From: Sperchopsis tessellata
Taxonomy: Eukaryota; Arthropoda; Insecta; Coleoptera; Hydrophilidae
Assembly: GCA_033557685.1 (NCBI GenBank)
Contig: JAWQRN010000478.1
Coordinates: 1 to 29,072, forward strand
Direction: 5' to 3'
Length of the DNA stretch: 29,072 bases
The notes under the pieces are model-generated. The model did no database searches. It was not told the origin of the DNA and saw nothing but the letters and a program-made list of their open reading frames with translations. The position numbers and the translations under genes were made by a program. Shown here piece after piece: positions 21,530-29,072 of the stretch (the stretch's first letter is position 1; every line of letters begins with the position of its first letter).

Positions 21530-22980
21530 GTGACAGTTACTTTTCTTTAAGAACTTCAACTAATTTTTTATAAGATCTACTACTAAGTACTTCTGCTGGC
21601 TGTGCTATCATTCTCCGTCCCTTACCAGATATATTAGGTGTTATTATCAAAAGTAGTTATGTTGGAACTTTTAAGCAGGAATTACTTTGAACACCCTCAT
21701 TAGATTCATCTTTAGTCTAATTAGGCTCATCTTCAAACTCATTAGGTTCAGTTTCTGTCTCATTAGGTTCATCTTTAGTCTCATTAGGTACATCTTAAGT
21801 TTCATTAGGCTTATATTCAGGATTTGCAAAAGCTTCTTAAGAAACTGTTTTTATTATATCTTACAATATCATTGACAGCAACATCTGCATCAATAAAAAC
21901 AAATCGATGAGCTGGGCAACATCCACTGCTTTAAAAAGCATTCACTACATTTACAACAGTTTCAACTTTGTTATAAACTGCTGTGATTAAAGCAACTACA
22001 TCTTATCGGGTAATACATTGACCTGCATTAAACGTCATCCACGGGTCAAGTGCTTTTCTTAGCATATTTGCAGGGGACAAAAGCACCCACATCAATATGT
22101 TGCAATCTATGAATTGTAGGTTCTGTTAATTGTAAAAGAATTAGCTCGTGCCGATTCTAATACTTCCAACTTATTTGTACCTGCGGTGTGGCCGTCGAAC
22201 TATAAAATAGTCTGTTTATCAACCTGCTGGTTTAAAATAAATATAAAATTCAAATCATTTTAAAAGCAATTCAGTGGTTATAAATCTATATTTGGCAACT
22301 TCAATTAAATTACCTGCCAGTTCTCATTTAGCTAGTTGAGATGCCAAACGTATTGTTTTATAAATAAACACGGGTGGAGGGAATATTCCAGTTCAAATGA
22401 CAAATTAAACAAAAATTGTTCATCCCCCTTTCACCACTTACCGCCCTACCGATTTTTTTCCTTTTGTGCTGCTATTTTCAAAAATTTTTTTGAACAGTAA
22501 AAAATCTACTTTCGTTTATATTGAACATTCTATTAATATCTATATCATCCGTTTTAACTTTGTGAATTATCGACTGCTTCTCTATCGAACCCCTTATCTC
22601 GTGCAATAGAAGTATTTTTTACCCGCCAGTTTGGTATTGTTTGTTCTGAATATAATTTCTCACCGCAATTTGGAATGCTAATCGTCGCTCATTTTGTATA
22701 TATAATCAAAAAATTATGATTCTACCTTAAGAATATGCTGAGCAAAGTCATCTTCGACATTTGGAGGTAATGATTGTAAGTTTTGTTGGTTTTCTTCGTT
22801 CTTTCTTAAATTCGCTGGTCGTATATTTCTTTCTCAATGCTGTGAGAGAATTAAAAATAATAATTTGAAAATGCATAATTTTTACTAGATGAAATTTGAA
22901 TGCGATTTCCTGAATCGTAACAGTACGATTTAAGAAACATAGCAAACTTGTTACAATATTCGACATAACCTTGACAGTAG
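21530..22980 (-). pseudogene. pogo/jerky-type DDE transposase, nearly full length, broken
   Basis: On the minus strand this resembles the DDE_1 transposases related to pogo and jerky. In order from the right: an amino-terminal stretch at 22748-22966 containing TVTIQEIAFKF, LPPNVEDDFAQHILKVES near 22760-22705, NERRLAFQIAVRN near 22690, then DIDINRMFNINES near 22550-22508 (expected NVDES, so the first catalytic Asp is Asn at 22514-22516). SGERGMNNF follows near 22430. LXFDGHTAGTNKLEVLESA near 22205-22150 keeps the second Asp, and HRLQHIDVGAF near 22110-22080 keeps the third. The tail reads RYDVVALITAVYNKVETVVN near 22000-21940, HRFVFIDADV near 21910-21880, the heptapeptide minisatellite, and GKGRRMIAQPAEVLSS near 21630-21585. 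Stops and frameshifts are frequent. No clear inverted ends were found. Confidence 0.82.
21696..21821 (-). repeat. 21-bp minisatellite, six units, encoding a heptapeptide in the transposase frame
   Basis: Six tandem 21-base units have consensus CTCATTAGGTTCATCTTTAGT on the plus strand, starting at 21696, 21717, 21738, 21759, 21780 and 21801. In the minus frame of the surrounding transposase each unit reads like TKDEPNE, with variants TETEPNE, FEDEPN-stop and TKDESNE. The period is a multiple of three, and the frame enters and leaves in phase with the transposase tail. Confidence 0.93.
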
Positions 22981-23076
22981 TATCAAACTACACATCAAGT
23001 AAATGTAAACAAATAATACAATAAAAAGAGTGTTTAAATATAATATATAAATTTTATTAACTAAAAAAATTTAAAA

Positions 23077-23098
23077 AATTACGCATAATAGCGTAATT
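23077..23098. repeat. Perfect hairpin just outside the left PLE 3 arm
   Basis: AATTACGC, a six-base loop ATAATA, then GCGTAATT: eight perfect pairs. It lies immediately outside the left inverted arm, where the right arm carries a hammerhead-like motif instead. Confidence 0.75.
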
Positions 23099-23100
23099 CG

Positions 23101-23213
23101 CGACATGCAAGGCAATTAATTACAATCTGCAACCTTACCATGTAAGTCAGTGACCTTAACAACACAAACTAACCGGTGCCACCAGACCTACCAAATATAG
23201 GACGAGGAATTGG
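23101..23213 (-). repeat. Left arm of PLE 3 inverted repeat
   Basis: Read on the minus strand, CAATTCCTCGTCCTATATTT, GGTAGGTCTGGTGGCACCGG and the following 70 or so bases to GCATGTC align with the plus strand at 24212-24329. The inner 40 bases are nearly identical and the outer part is roughly four-fifths identical by eye. Confidence 0.8.
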
Positions 23214-23860
23214 CTTGTTGGGTATACTTTTAAGTAGGGGACTGGAGGTGAAATTGTGGGCTTCATTAAAGTTATAAGTTGGATCAGATCGACTGCTGAG
23301 ATATATATCAAGGAATTCGACAATATCCAATTTCTTGCCCATGTGATACCTATGAAGGATAACAAGGTTATTAGGATTGGATTCATGACTGTATTTGAAG
23401 CTGCGAAGGTGTTCTTTATACCGTGTGTTCAGTATGCCCAATATTCACTGATCTACACCTACAGAGCAGGAAAAACACCCCACTGATGTTTTCGGGCTCA
23501 AGCTGATCTTTGTTCATCACCAGCATGTTGTATAGAGCCCTACCAGGACGAAAGTTTATCTAAGTGTCGTCATGAATTGCGCTAAGTTTTTCTGCGATTT
23601 GTAAGAAACGGATCCATGGAAGGGGAAGGATATGTATGCGTTAAAAGAGGCATGGGGAACAGGATAACAAAGATATTGAAAAATGTTTTTCAATTTCCTA
23701 TCATATCCCTTGTGAACAATAGGGATAGTGTAACCTGCAAAATAATACTAAGCTCTAGATGGAAGGAACCGAGGGATAAGGAATTAGAGAACAAGCAATA
23801 AAACAGTGAACTAAGAGAGGCAAGTTTATCCTTCCTAGAATGATTACAATGAAAAGTATG
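23160..23860 (-). pseudogene. PLE 3: minus-strand GIY-YIG region of a Penelope-like element, broken
   Basis: Read from right to left, HKGYDRKLKNIFQYLCYPVP and then SFNAYISFPFHG near 23730-23615 match the PLE thumb-to-linker region. AEKLSAIHDDT near 23597-23565, FRPGRALYNMLVMNKDQLEP near 23555-23500, and a GIY-YIG entry reading ISGVFFLLCRCRSVNIGHTE follow. TRYKEHLRSFKYSHESN near 23423-23370 and HMGKKLDIVEFLDIYL near 23345-23300 complete the domain. The first Tyr and the YIG motif are altered (GVFF and NIG), and frames change between 23500 and 23440. The reading ends IPRPIFGRSGGT inside the left inverted arm. The reverse transcriptase core is not recognisable upstream, and the stretch 23860-24210 between the arms is unassigned. 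Confidence 0.72.
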
Positions 23861-24211
23861 CAATGGTCTGTATGAGTCTTTTTTTCTAAAAATTTCAAAC
23901 TAAAAATTATTTCTGTGGTCTTTAATTACAGTTTGATCGGGGAAACTGAAGTAATTGTTCACCACCAACTCAGAAGCGAAGGTCAAATTCTGTTGAACTA
24001 TTTTGATGTTACCAATAACACCCTCCATAGTATTCACATCGCCAGTTACAATGCAAAACTTTATAGACTCAATGTGGATGTTACTCATAATGAAGAGACG
24101 CTCTTCTAAATGGTTCATGAGGTGTTCAGCAAGTACAGGACTGAGGTTGCAACCGAAAGTAGGAGTGGAGTTAAGGAACTCCTTGAGTCTTCTATCCAGG
24201 ATATATTAATA

Positions 24212-24329
24212 TTATATTCAATTCCTCGTCCTACAGTTGGTAGGTCTGGTGGCACCAGTGAGTTTGAGTTATTGCCTTCACTGACTGACAAGTTAGGATT
24301 GCAGTTTTTAATGAATTGCCTAGCATGTC
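24212..24329 (+). repeat. Right arm of PLE 3 inverted repeat
   Basis: Plus strand CAATTCCTCGTCCTACAGTT, GGTAGGTCTGGTGGCACCAG and onward to GCATGTC. It is the inverted counterpart of 23101-23213. In its own sense it reads SIPRPTVGRSGGTS, as the left arm reads IPRPIFGRSGGT on the other strand, so both arms are the same PLE 3' end in opposite orientations. Confidence 0.8.
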
Positions 24330-24352
24330 ACCAATTGCTGTATTGTGCTTAG

Positions 24353-24380
24353 CTTGAGAATTACTTAGCGTGATCGAAAC
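24353..24380 (+). ncRNA. Hammerhead-like motif beyond the right PLE 3 arm
   Basis: CTTGAGA, ATTAC, TTAGC, GTGAT, CGAAAC: a five-pair stem with a five-base loop followed by the invariant GAAA and CCGGTC. The first core box is CTTGAGA where an active hammerhead needs CTGATGA, so cleavage is unlikely. Position and layout fit a PLE pseudo-LTR. Confidence 0.4.
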
Positions 24381-25619
24381 CGGTCTCAATATTATATTTA
24401 TTAAAAACTGTGCGGAACGACAAAACATTTTTAAATTTTTAGATTTTTCATAAAATGTATTAATATGAGCTAAATAAACTCGTTAAAATGTACCTTACAC
24501 TCGCCTTATTTTTAACACTTTTGTAGCTCGTACAAACAACCATGTTTTACTTAAATTTTTGCTTCCGTTACCGAGTTATTAGTTAATTCATATATTTGCC
24601 AGTAGATACCGCTCATATTAACCGACTAAATAATTAGTTGTCGAATACGATTAAGGTGACCAGTACGCATTAGGGGAGAGCTATACATAGGTCGATGACT
24701 TTAAGGGTAGGTGTGTTTGTGACAAATTTATTTTATTTGAGATATAATTTGATACACCTACATGAAAAATATCTCAGCCTAGAGGGAAAAACCATTGTCA
24801 ATGAAATTGCCAGCTTTCAGAGAATGGCAAATTTCGTATTTAAAAGCTCAAAGGTGATGAATACATCTCCATCACAATGAGGGGATTCGTATACTAATGT
24901 TGATAAATAGCAGCGTCGGAAAAACAAAGGACCAAATCAGAGCATATATGTTTATCCGAACACATAATGGAGTTGCTCCGCACACGAAAATAACTCCATA
25001 ACGCATCTGCGGAGTATGAAAATTCATAAAAAATCAAAGCCACTTTATCACCTTTTGTGAAATTCTGAATAGGGGCTTGTGTATCCATGCAATTACCGAT
25101 ATCACAGAGCAATAACAGGAGTGAGATTACAATGGCGGCCAAATGAGTGATGGCCGTACATGAAATAAAGGCCAACGTCGATATAAAATCATCAAATCAC
25201 TCTCGTAACATTTGTTTTCCTGTCAAAAGGGAACAATAAAACAACATATCTTTGCCATAACAATTCATAACTAAAGCGTGAGCATTAGGTTTTTATTTAA
25301 ACGGCTTCTGATGGGGGCTTCTTTTGGATTTTATTTAAATCGGTAAAAAAGATTACAGCTTTGTTTTAGGCATTGTTTCCCATTTACTGCCATTTTATGT
25401 ATATTTAGTTTAATAAAATACATTATTATCCTCAAAAATTGGCACATGAAAATATATCAAATTCAATAGTGTCGGTAGTTAATAAAAAATATAATAGAGA
25501 GTTTGTCAATCAGATACCGTAGTTACTTAGATAATGTATTTTTTTACGAGAAATTTGTATATAATTAAAATATCAACTAAATTTATTAAATAATATGTGG
25601 AGATTTACCTAACAGTGTG
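24381..25619. other. AT-rich stretch with one uncertain minus-strand open frame
   Basis: No element family was recognised. A minus frame at 24894-25175 is open for 93 codons and contains the hydrophobic run IVISLLLLLCDIGNC, like a signal peptide, but its first codon is TTG and the first ATG lies after that run. It could be a host exon read from an upstream splice site or a chance frame; nothing else supports a gene. Confidence 0.4.
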
Positions 25620-27624
25620 TGGTTTTATCAGGGATTAGAAATTAGAATGAGAGTTGGCACATCGAAATATTAGAAGTATACACTAATCTACTGTGGGTAA
25701 AGTAAGGAAGAGTAAAAAAAATCAGGAATTAGGATTCGTATACACAAGAAATTTGAAATACTATAGAAGACCTTCAGTGCATTAACCGTCAGAATCTTGA
25801 AAGCACCTTACAACCTGGAAAGCAACAAACTACATCTTATATCAGTGTATGCCTCCGATATAAGCAAACTCGAATGTGAAATCGAAGATCATTGCAAAAA
25901 AGTACTTAATAATATCCACAAAGAACCGTCCATATATACAAAGTTATAAGCCACCCGTACTTGCCTAACACTGAAAGGTGAAAACATAACGGATACTGAA
26001 ATACTACCAATATTCTCAGCAGCAGGTTTGATGTACAATGTAAGAATATGAAATCAAAATGTATGCAACTGCTTAGAAATAATAACTGTACCGAATATGA
26101 CACACCACGTAGGGAATACAAACAAATAATTAAAGCCAAGAACAGCACTTACGATGAAACTATATTAGTCCATAAACTACTTGAAACGAAATTAAATCCA
26201 TGGAATATACTCATGAAAGCAAGGAACAGTGAACACGATATTTTGGGCAAAGAATGGGAAGAACATTTGGAAATGTTCAAATGTTCACACAACCTAATGT
26301 ATACCTCCAGGAGAAACTTACACACGTCGAAAGTAATTACTGGTACAATTATCAAATAACAGAGCAGTAAACCTCTCAAAATATTAACAAACTAAAGAAA
26401 CAAAAAGCAGCAGTAATAGACAATGCTAACAATGAATAGATTATATTAGTATAACTTCTTTTAGCCAACTGGTTGGTCGGCAAATTCTATATAATATTAG
26501 GGAGTGGAGAAATAACCTCAAACGTTAAAATATTATACACAGGGAAAGGAAACCTAAAATACTCCAACTCTTATAGAGGGATAGTATTACTTCAACGCAA
26601 TTCTAACTACTAACAAAAATTGTTAACAATAAAATTGTAGACCACCTAGAAAACATCCTCCAACCAAAACAAAATAGTTTCCGCAAAAATAAAAGTTGTG
26701 AAGATGCCATAAATTTGCTAGTTGGTGAAGGCAGATACTTCACTGCCTCGAAGGAGCCTGCCTGCTGTCTTTATTGTCTTATTGCATAATGTACGCAGAT
26801 GACTTTGTCATATACTCAAAAAGCCTACAAAAACTTCAGACGAATATAATGGTGATGTTGGTGAAACACAAATAAGCTAAATATTAAGCATGCAAAAAAC
26901 AAAAGGGTTAAATTCAGAAGGGGGAGGGCTTAAAAAAAGGCGTACAAGGAAATCAACAAATTGACTTTATTAATGAATATGAATATCTCGATGTTAGCAA
27001 CAATATTCCTAACCAAACATATTAGCAGGAAATGCAAGAAAATGGCTTAGGTAATAGGATCCCTAAAACACACACAAATTGAACACAGCAATTGGTTGGC
27101 TGGTCTGGTATTTGAATTTAGGGCTCTTGAATTTACCAATCTGCCAATCTGTAGTAACACAGCAGTTAACAGTAACACAGAGTTTTAATACTTGTGTTTA
27201 ATACCAAATTCAAAACATCTGTTACAAACTGGACAAAATTAAACCTCGTTTCTTTAAGAAAGCTCTAGGCTTACCGAAAAATTCGTTCAATATATTCGCA
27301 TTCCACCTAGCTGGAACAAACTGTATGAGGAAAGAAATTTTAGAGAGATTTGAAGAACTAAATAAAATCATAAAAAAATACAGGGAAATGAGAGAAGAAA
27401 AGAATATGAAGTTTGTGGCTGACAGATACCCGGATGGACCAGCTTTTACACCACATATATGGAAAGGTGCAGATCAAAAAGAACGGCATTTCATAACCTG
27501 TGTCACCTTACATGGTTTACACCTCTCTTATGCAACAAAATATGTTTCCATTACCCAGAAGAAGACTTTATGTGCAACCTCTGTAACAACGCAACAAATA
27601 GATATCATCTCGTCAATAGTGTAG
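25620..27624 (+). pseudogene. LINE E endonuclease, linker, RT and C-terminal zinc finger, broken
   Basis: Endonuclease: VRILKAPYNLESNKLHLISV near 25787-25846 continues to YASDISKLECEIED. Linker: RREYKQIIKAKNSTYDETI at 26109-26165 and GKEWEEHLEMFKCS at 26245-26286. RT: LYTGKGNLKYSNSYRGI near 26536-26583, LENILQPKQN-like and FRKNKSCEDAINLLV-like pieces near 26648-26725. The segment with motif A is deleted, and the reading joins the intact active-site motif MYADDFVIYSKSLQKLQT at 26789 onward. NEYEYLDVSNN follows near 26975. The thumb and tail, with FHLAGTNCMREEILERFEEL at about 27302-27361 and FVADRYPDGPAFTPHIWK at 27412-27465, end in the cysteine motif CNLCNN...RYHL near 27572-27610. There are stops and frame changes throughout. 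The wording differs from the RTE-like copies, so this is another LINE lineage, possibly in the jockey or CR1 group; that is inference. Confidence 0.82.
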
Positions 27625-27644
27625 TTTATTAACCTCATAAACCA

Positions 27645-27654
27645 AACATTATTG
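27645..27654. repeat. Left target-site duplication of the SINE
   Basis: AACATTATTG here and AACATTATCG at 27969-27978 match at nine of ten positions and bracket the SINE. Confidence 0.6.
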
Positions 27655-27968
27655 TTTGTTTGTTTATTTGTTTGTCTAACGTCGACCTATTTTCGTTGCT
27701 ATGACCAATCACCGACGAAAGAGATTAGGCTCCCTCACCTGGGAATTTTGCCCTATCCAGAGTTGCAACTGGAATTGGGTTATTTTAAGTGCACGTGGCA
27801 TCCATTTTACCTACAATACACGGGACCCACCATTTTACGTCCCTCCCGGAAGACGAGCACTACAAAGGCTTTTCCCTAATCACGAAAATCCGACCGCCTC
27901 TGGGACGCGAACCCGAGACCTCACGCTTAGTAGCCTAGTACTTAGCCACTGAGCTATGAGACGGATCC
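27655..27968 (-). mobile_element. tRNA-derived SINE, apparently full length, inserted in LINE E
   Basis: On the minus strand the element opens with a tRNA-like head carrying box A TAGCTCAGTGGCTAAG (27941-27956) and box B GGTTCGCGTCC (27903-27913), the internal RNA polymerase III promoter. A unique body of about 200 bases follows. It finishes in a tail of CAAA-type repeats, GACAAACAAATAAACAAAC, at 27655-27677. The near-perfect duplication AACATTAT(T/C)G lies on both sides. SINEs are copied in trans by LINE machinery; the partner is not identifiable from this copy. I cannot name the family. Confidence 0.75.
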
Positions 27969-27978
27969 AACATTATCG
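27969..27978. repeat. Right target-site duplication of the SINE
   Basis: AACATTATCG, one mismatch from 27645-27654. Confidence 0.6.
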
Positions 27979-28317
27979 TGACTATTGTAATTAAACAATA
28001 CAGTATATTATTTTATTTTGTACTAACTTAACTTATTTTATTATATATGTTGTCTGCAACTGATGTTGTGAAATAAAGAGTTATTATTAATATCATCCAC
28101 AAAACGACAAAAAAATATCCTAGGTGATTTCCAGATAAGGGAATTAATATATAAATGGAATAAAACAATGATTTAACGAAAACACAATAAACCACAACGA
28201 AAAAAATTCGATTGAGTTTTATGCACAAAATAACAATATAATATGTTACACATTTTTCCGTCATAAGGCTATATAATTAAAAATAGTGAAATACATCACA
28301 ATTTGTAGACATGGCAG

Positions 28318-29056
28318 TATTAACATCGTCTAACTAAGAATCGAATCATAAGTTGGTGTTAGAGAAAATCGTCATTATGGTACCCAAAACCAAGAAATTG
28401 CCACGCAGATATGCAGAAATTGTGAAGATGGAATCGCTGGACGACGAAACAACGCAATGCCTATACAGAAGACAATTAGAACAAGAAATACCTTAACCGA
28501 GAATGATAATAGAGACGAATTCTAGAGCAAAATCATAAGAGCTGCATAAGAAAGTTTAAGAACCAGTTAAGTCATTATCAACGCAGAAAAAAATCAGTTT
28601 ATATATGAAAACGAAACGCGTGTATCCATACCACAGTAACAAAACAAGAACAAATTATCAACAGTGTACAGCCGTAAAAAACAAGTAAACTCAAAAATAG
28701 GAGACCTCAAATAGGGTTATAGACACGGTTTACCAAAGGTATGGAGATAAACCTTTACAGCGCATAACAGAAATTGTGAAACGTGATTACAGGAAGAAAG
28801 GAGTCGAAAAATGAATATAACAACAAAAATAAATTAGAAATGGGGAATGGTTGACGTCTTACATAGAACAACTTTATAGCGTATAGAACTATGAATTAAA
28901 GGAAGAAAAACAACCGTAATGCTAGCTAACTAGATAAGTGATCAACAAACTTGTACGTGAAAAACAAAAAGGTTTCGACGTAATAGGGCAACGACGGATG
29001 TCATATTTATTGTAAAGCATATAGCGGAAAATGTAATAGAAATTATTACCTCTGCC
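28318..29056 (+). pseudogene. LINE F: end of endonuclease, linker and start of RT, truncated by (TA)n
   Basis: The plus reading starts with the endonuclease end ESNHKLVLEKI at 28338-28370, where the expected SDH motif is SNH because Asp is Asn. The linker follows: PRRYAEIVKMESLDDETTQC near 28401-28460, LYRRQLEQEIP and a stop, then worn pieces KIIRAA and ESLRTS near 28532-28565. Far downstream the RT entry motif GFRRNRATTDVIFIVKHIAE is readable from about 28973 with frame changes, ending IITSAY near 29055. This corresponds to the QNGFRxGRSTTDxIF motif that precedes the RT palm. The palm would follow, but the sequence enters (TA)n and the window ends. The wording is RTE-like and similar to LINE B. 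Most of the middle, about 28600-28920, is too worn to align by eye. Confidence 0.72.
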
Positions 29057-29072
29057 TATACATATATATATA
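29057..29072. repeat. (TA)n tract at window end
   Basis: The last 16 bases are TA-rich (one interruption at 29061) and stop the LINE F reading, mirroring the (AT)n tract at the window start. Confidence 0.85.

Larger units (their letters stand above)
25620..28093 (+). mobile_element. LINE E with 3' UTR, split by a SINE
   Basis: The coding remnant runs from 25620 to 27624. After its last stop, about 20 bp remain before the SINE insertion. Beyond the SINE, 27979-28093 is AT-rich and ends GAAATAAAGAGTTATTATTA, which looks like a polyadenylation signal and a simple A/T 3' tail. I infer that 27979-28093 is the rest of the LINE E 3' end, displaced by the SINE. The start is approximate. Confidence 0.6.

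Noticed and set aside
21696..21821. CRISPR-like array
   Set aside because: The 21-bp units are directly tandem with no spacers and in frame with a transposase, so it is a minisatellite.
27890..27968. Functional tRNA gene
   Set aside because: Boxes A and B are present but the acceptor and anticodon arms do not fold properly, and the body and tail show it is a SINE.
28971..28985. GGTTTCGACGT as another PLE terminal motif
   Set aside because: The order of the bases differs from GACGTTTCG or CGAAACGTC, and the stretch reads as the LINE F RT entry motif.

Overview
This is AT-rich, intron-scale eukaryotic DNA in which I recognise no intact host gene, tRNA or rRNA. Nearly everything identifiable is decayed transposable element: LINE-type retrotransposons, Penelope-like elements (PLEs) with GIY-YIG endonucleases, two pogo/Tigger-type DNA transposons, a ZBED5-like hAT, a mariner, tRNA-derived SINEs and long (TA)n microsatellites. 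PLEs with GIY-YIG domains beside mariner and RTE-like LINEs fit an invertebrate animal, perhaps an arthropod, but the sequence does not fix the species. All family calls rest on translating frames by eye and recalling conserved family motifs; no database search was possible.

Layout. 1-38: (AT)n. 39-930 (-): LINE A endonuclease and linker. 931-2367: nothing recognised. 2377-3944 (+): LINE B, a 5'-truncated LINE with reverse transcriptase (RT) and C-terminus, between a 9-bp direct repeat. 3960-5450 (+): PLE 1 with RT and GIY-YIG. 5451-7490: unassigned. 7495-7800 (+): LINE C scrap. 7801-8945: nothing recognised. 8946-9096 (-): PLE-like terminal sequence with a hammerhead-ribozyme-like motif. 9115-10940 (+): Tigger with both inverted ends and TA target duplication. 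11053-12857 (+): hAT. 12858-13939: nothing recognised. 13940-14640: CpG-rich island of unknown origin. 15330-16001 (-): mariner. 16145-18070 (-): LINE D with endonuclease, linker, RT and C-terminus. 18955-21250 (+): PLE 2 between inverted 25-nt motifs, with a tRNA-like SINE head inside. 21530-22980 (-): a second pogo/jerky-type transposase containing a 21-bp minisatellite. 23085-24380: PLE 3 between inverted arms. 24381-25619: nothing firm. 25620-28093 (+): LINE E, interrupted by a SINE at 27655-27968 (-). 28318-29056 (+): LINE F, which runs into (TA)n at the window edge.

No genes here work together in a pathway. Every transposase or RT reading shows at least one stop, frameshift or deletion, and several have lost named catalytic residues. 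The region therefore looks like an old pile of dead elements with some nesting: the SINE sits in LINE E, and Tigger sits beside a PLE end. The points most worth a second look are the hammerhead-like motifs at PLE ends, the inverted PLE 3 arms, the in-frame heptapeptide minisatellite, the CpG island, and the tendency of element remnants to stop at (TA)n tracts. I found no convincing new multi-gene system.
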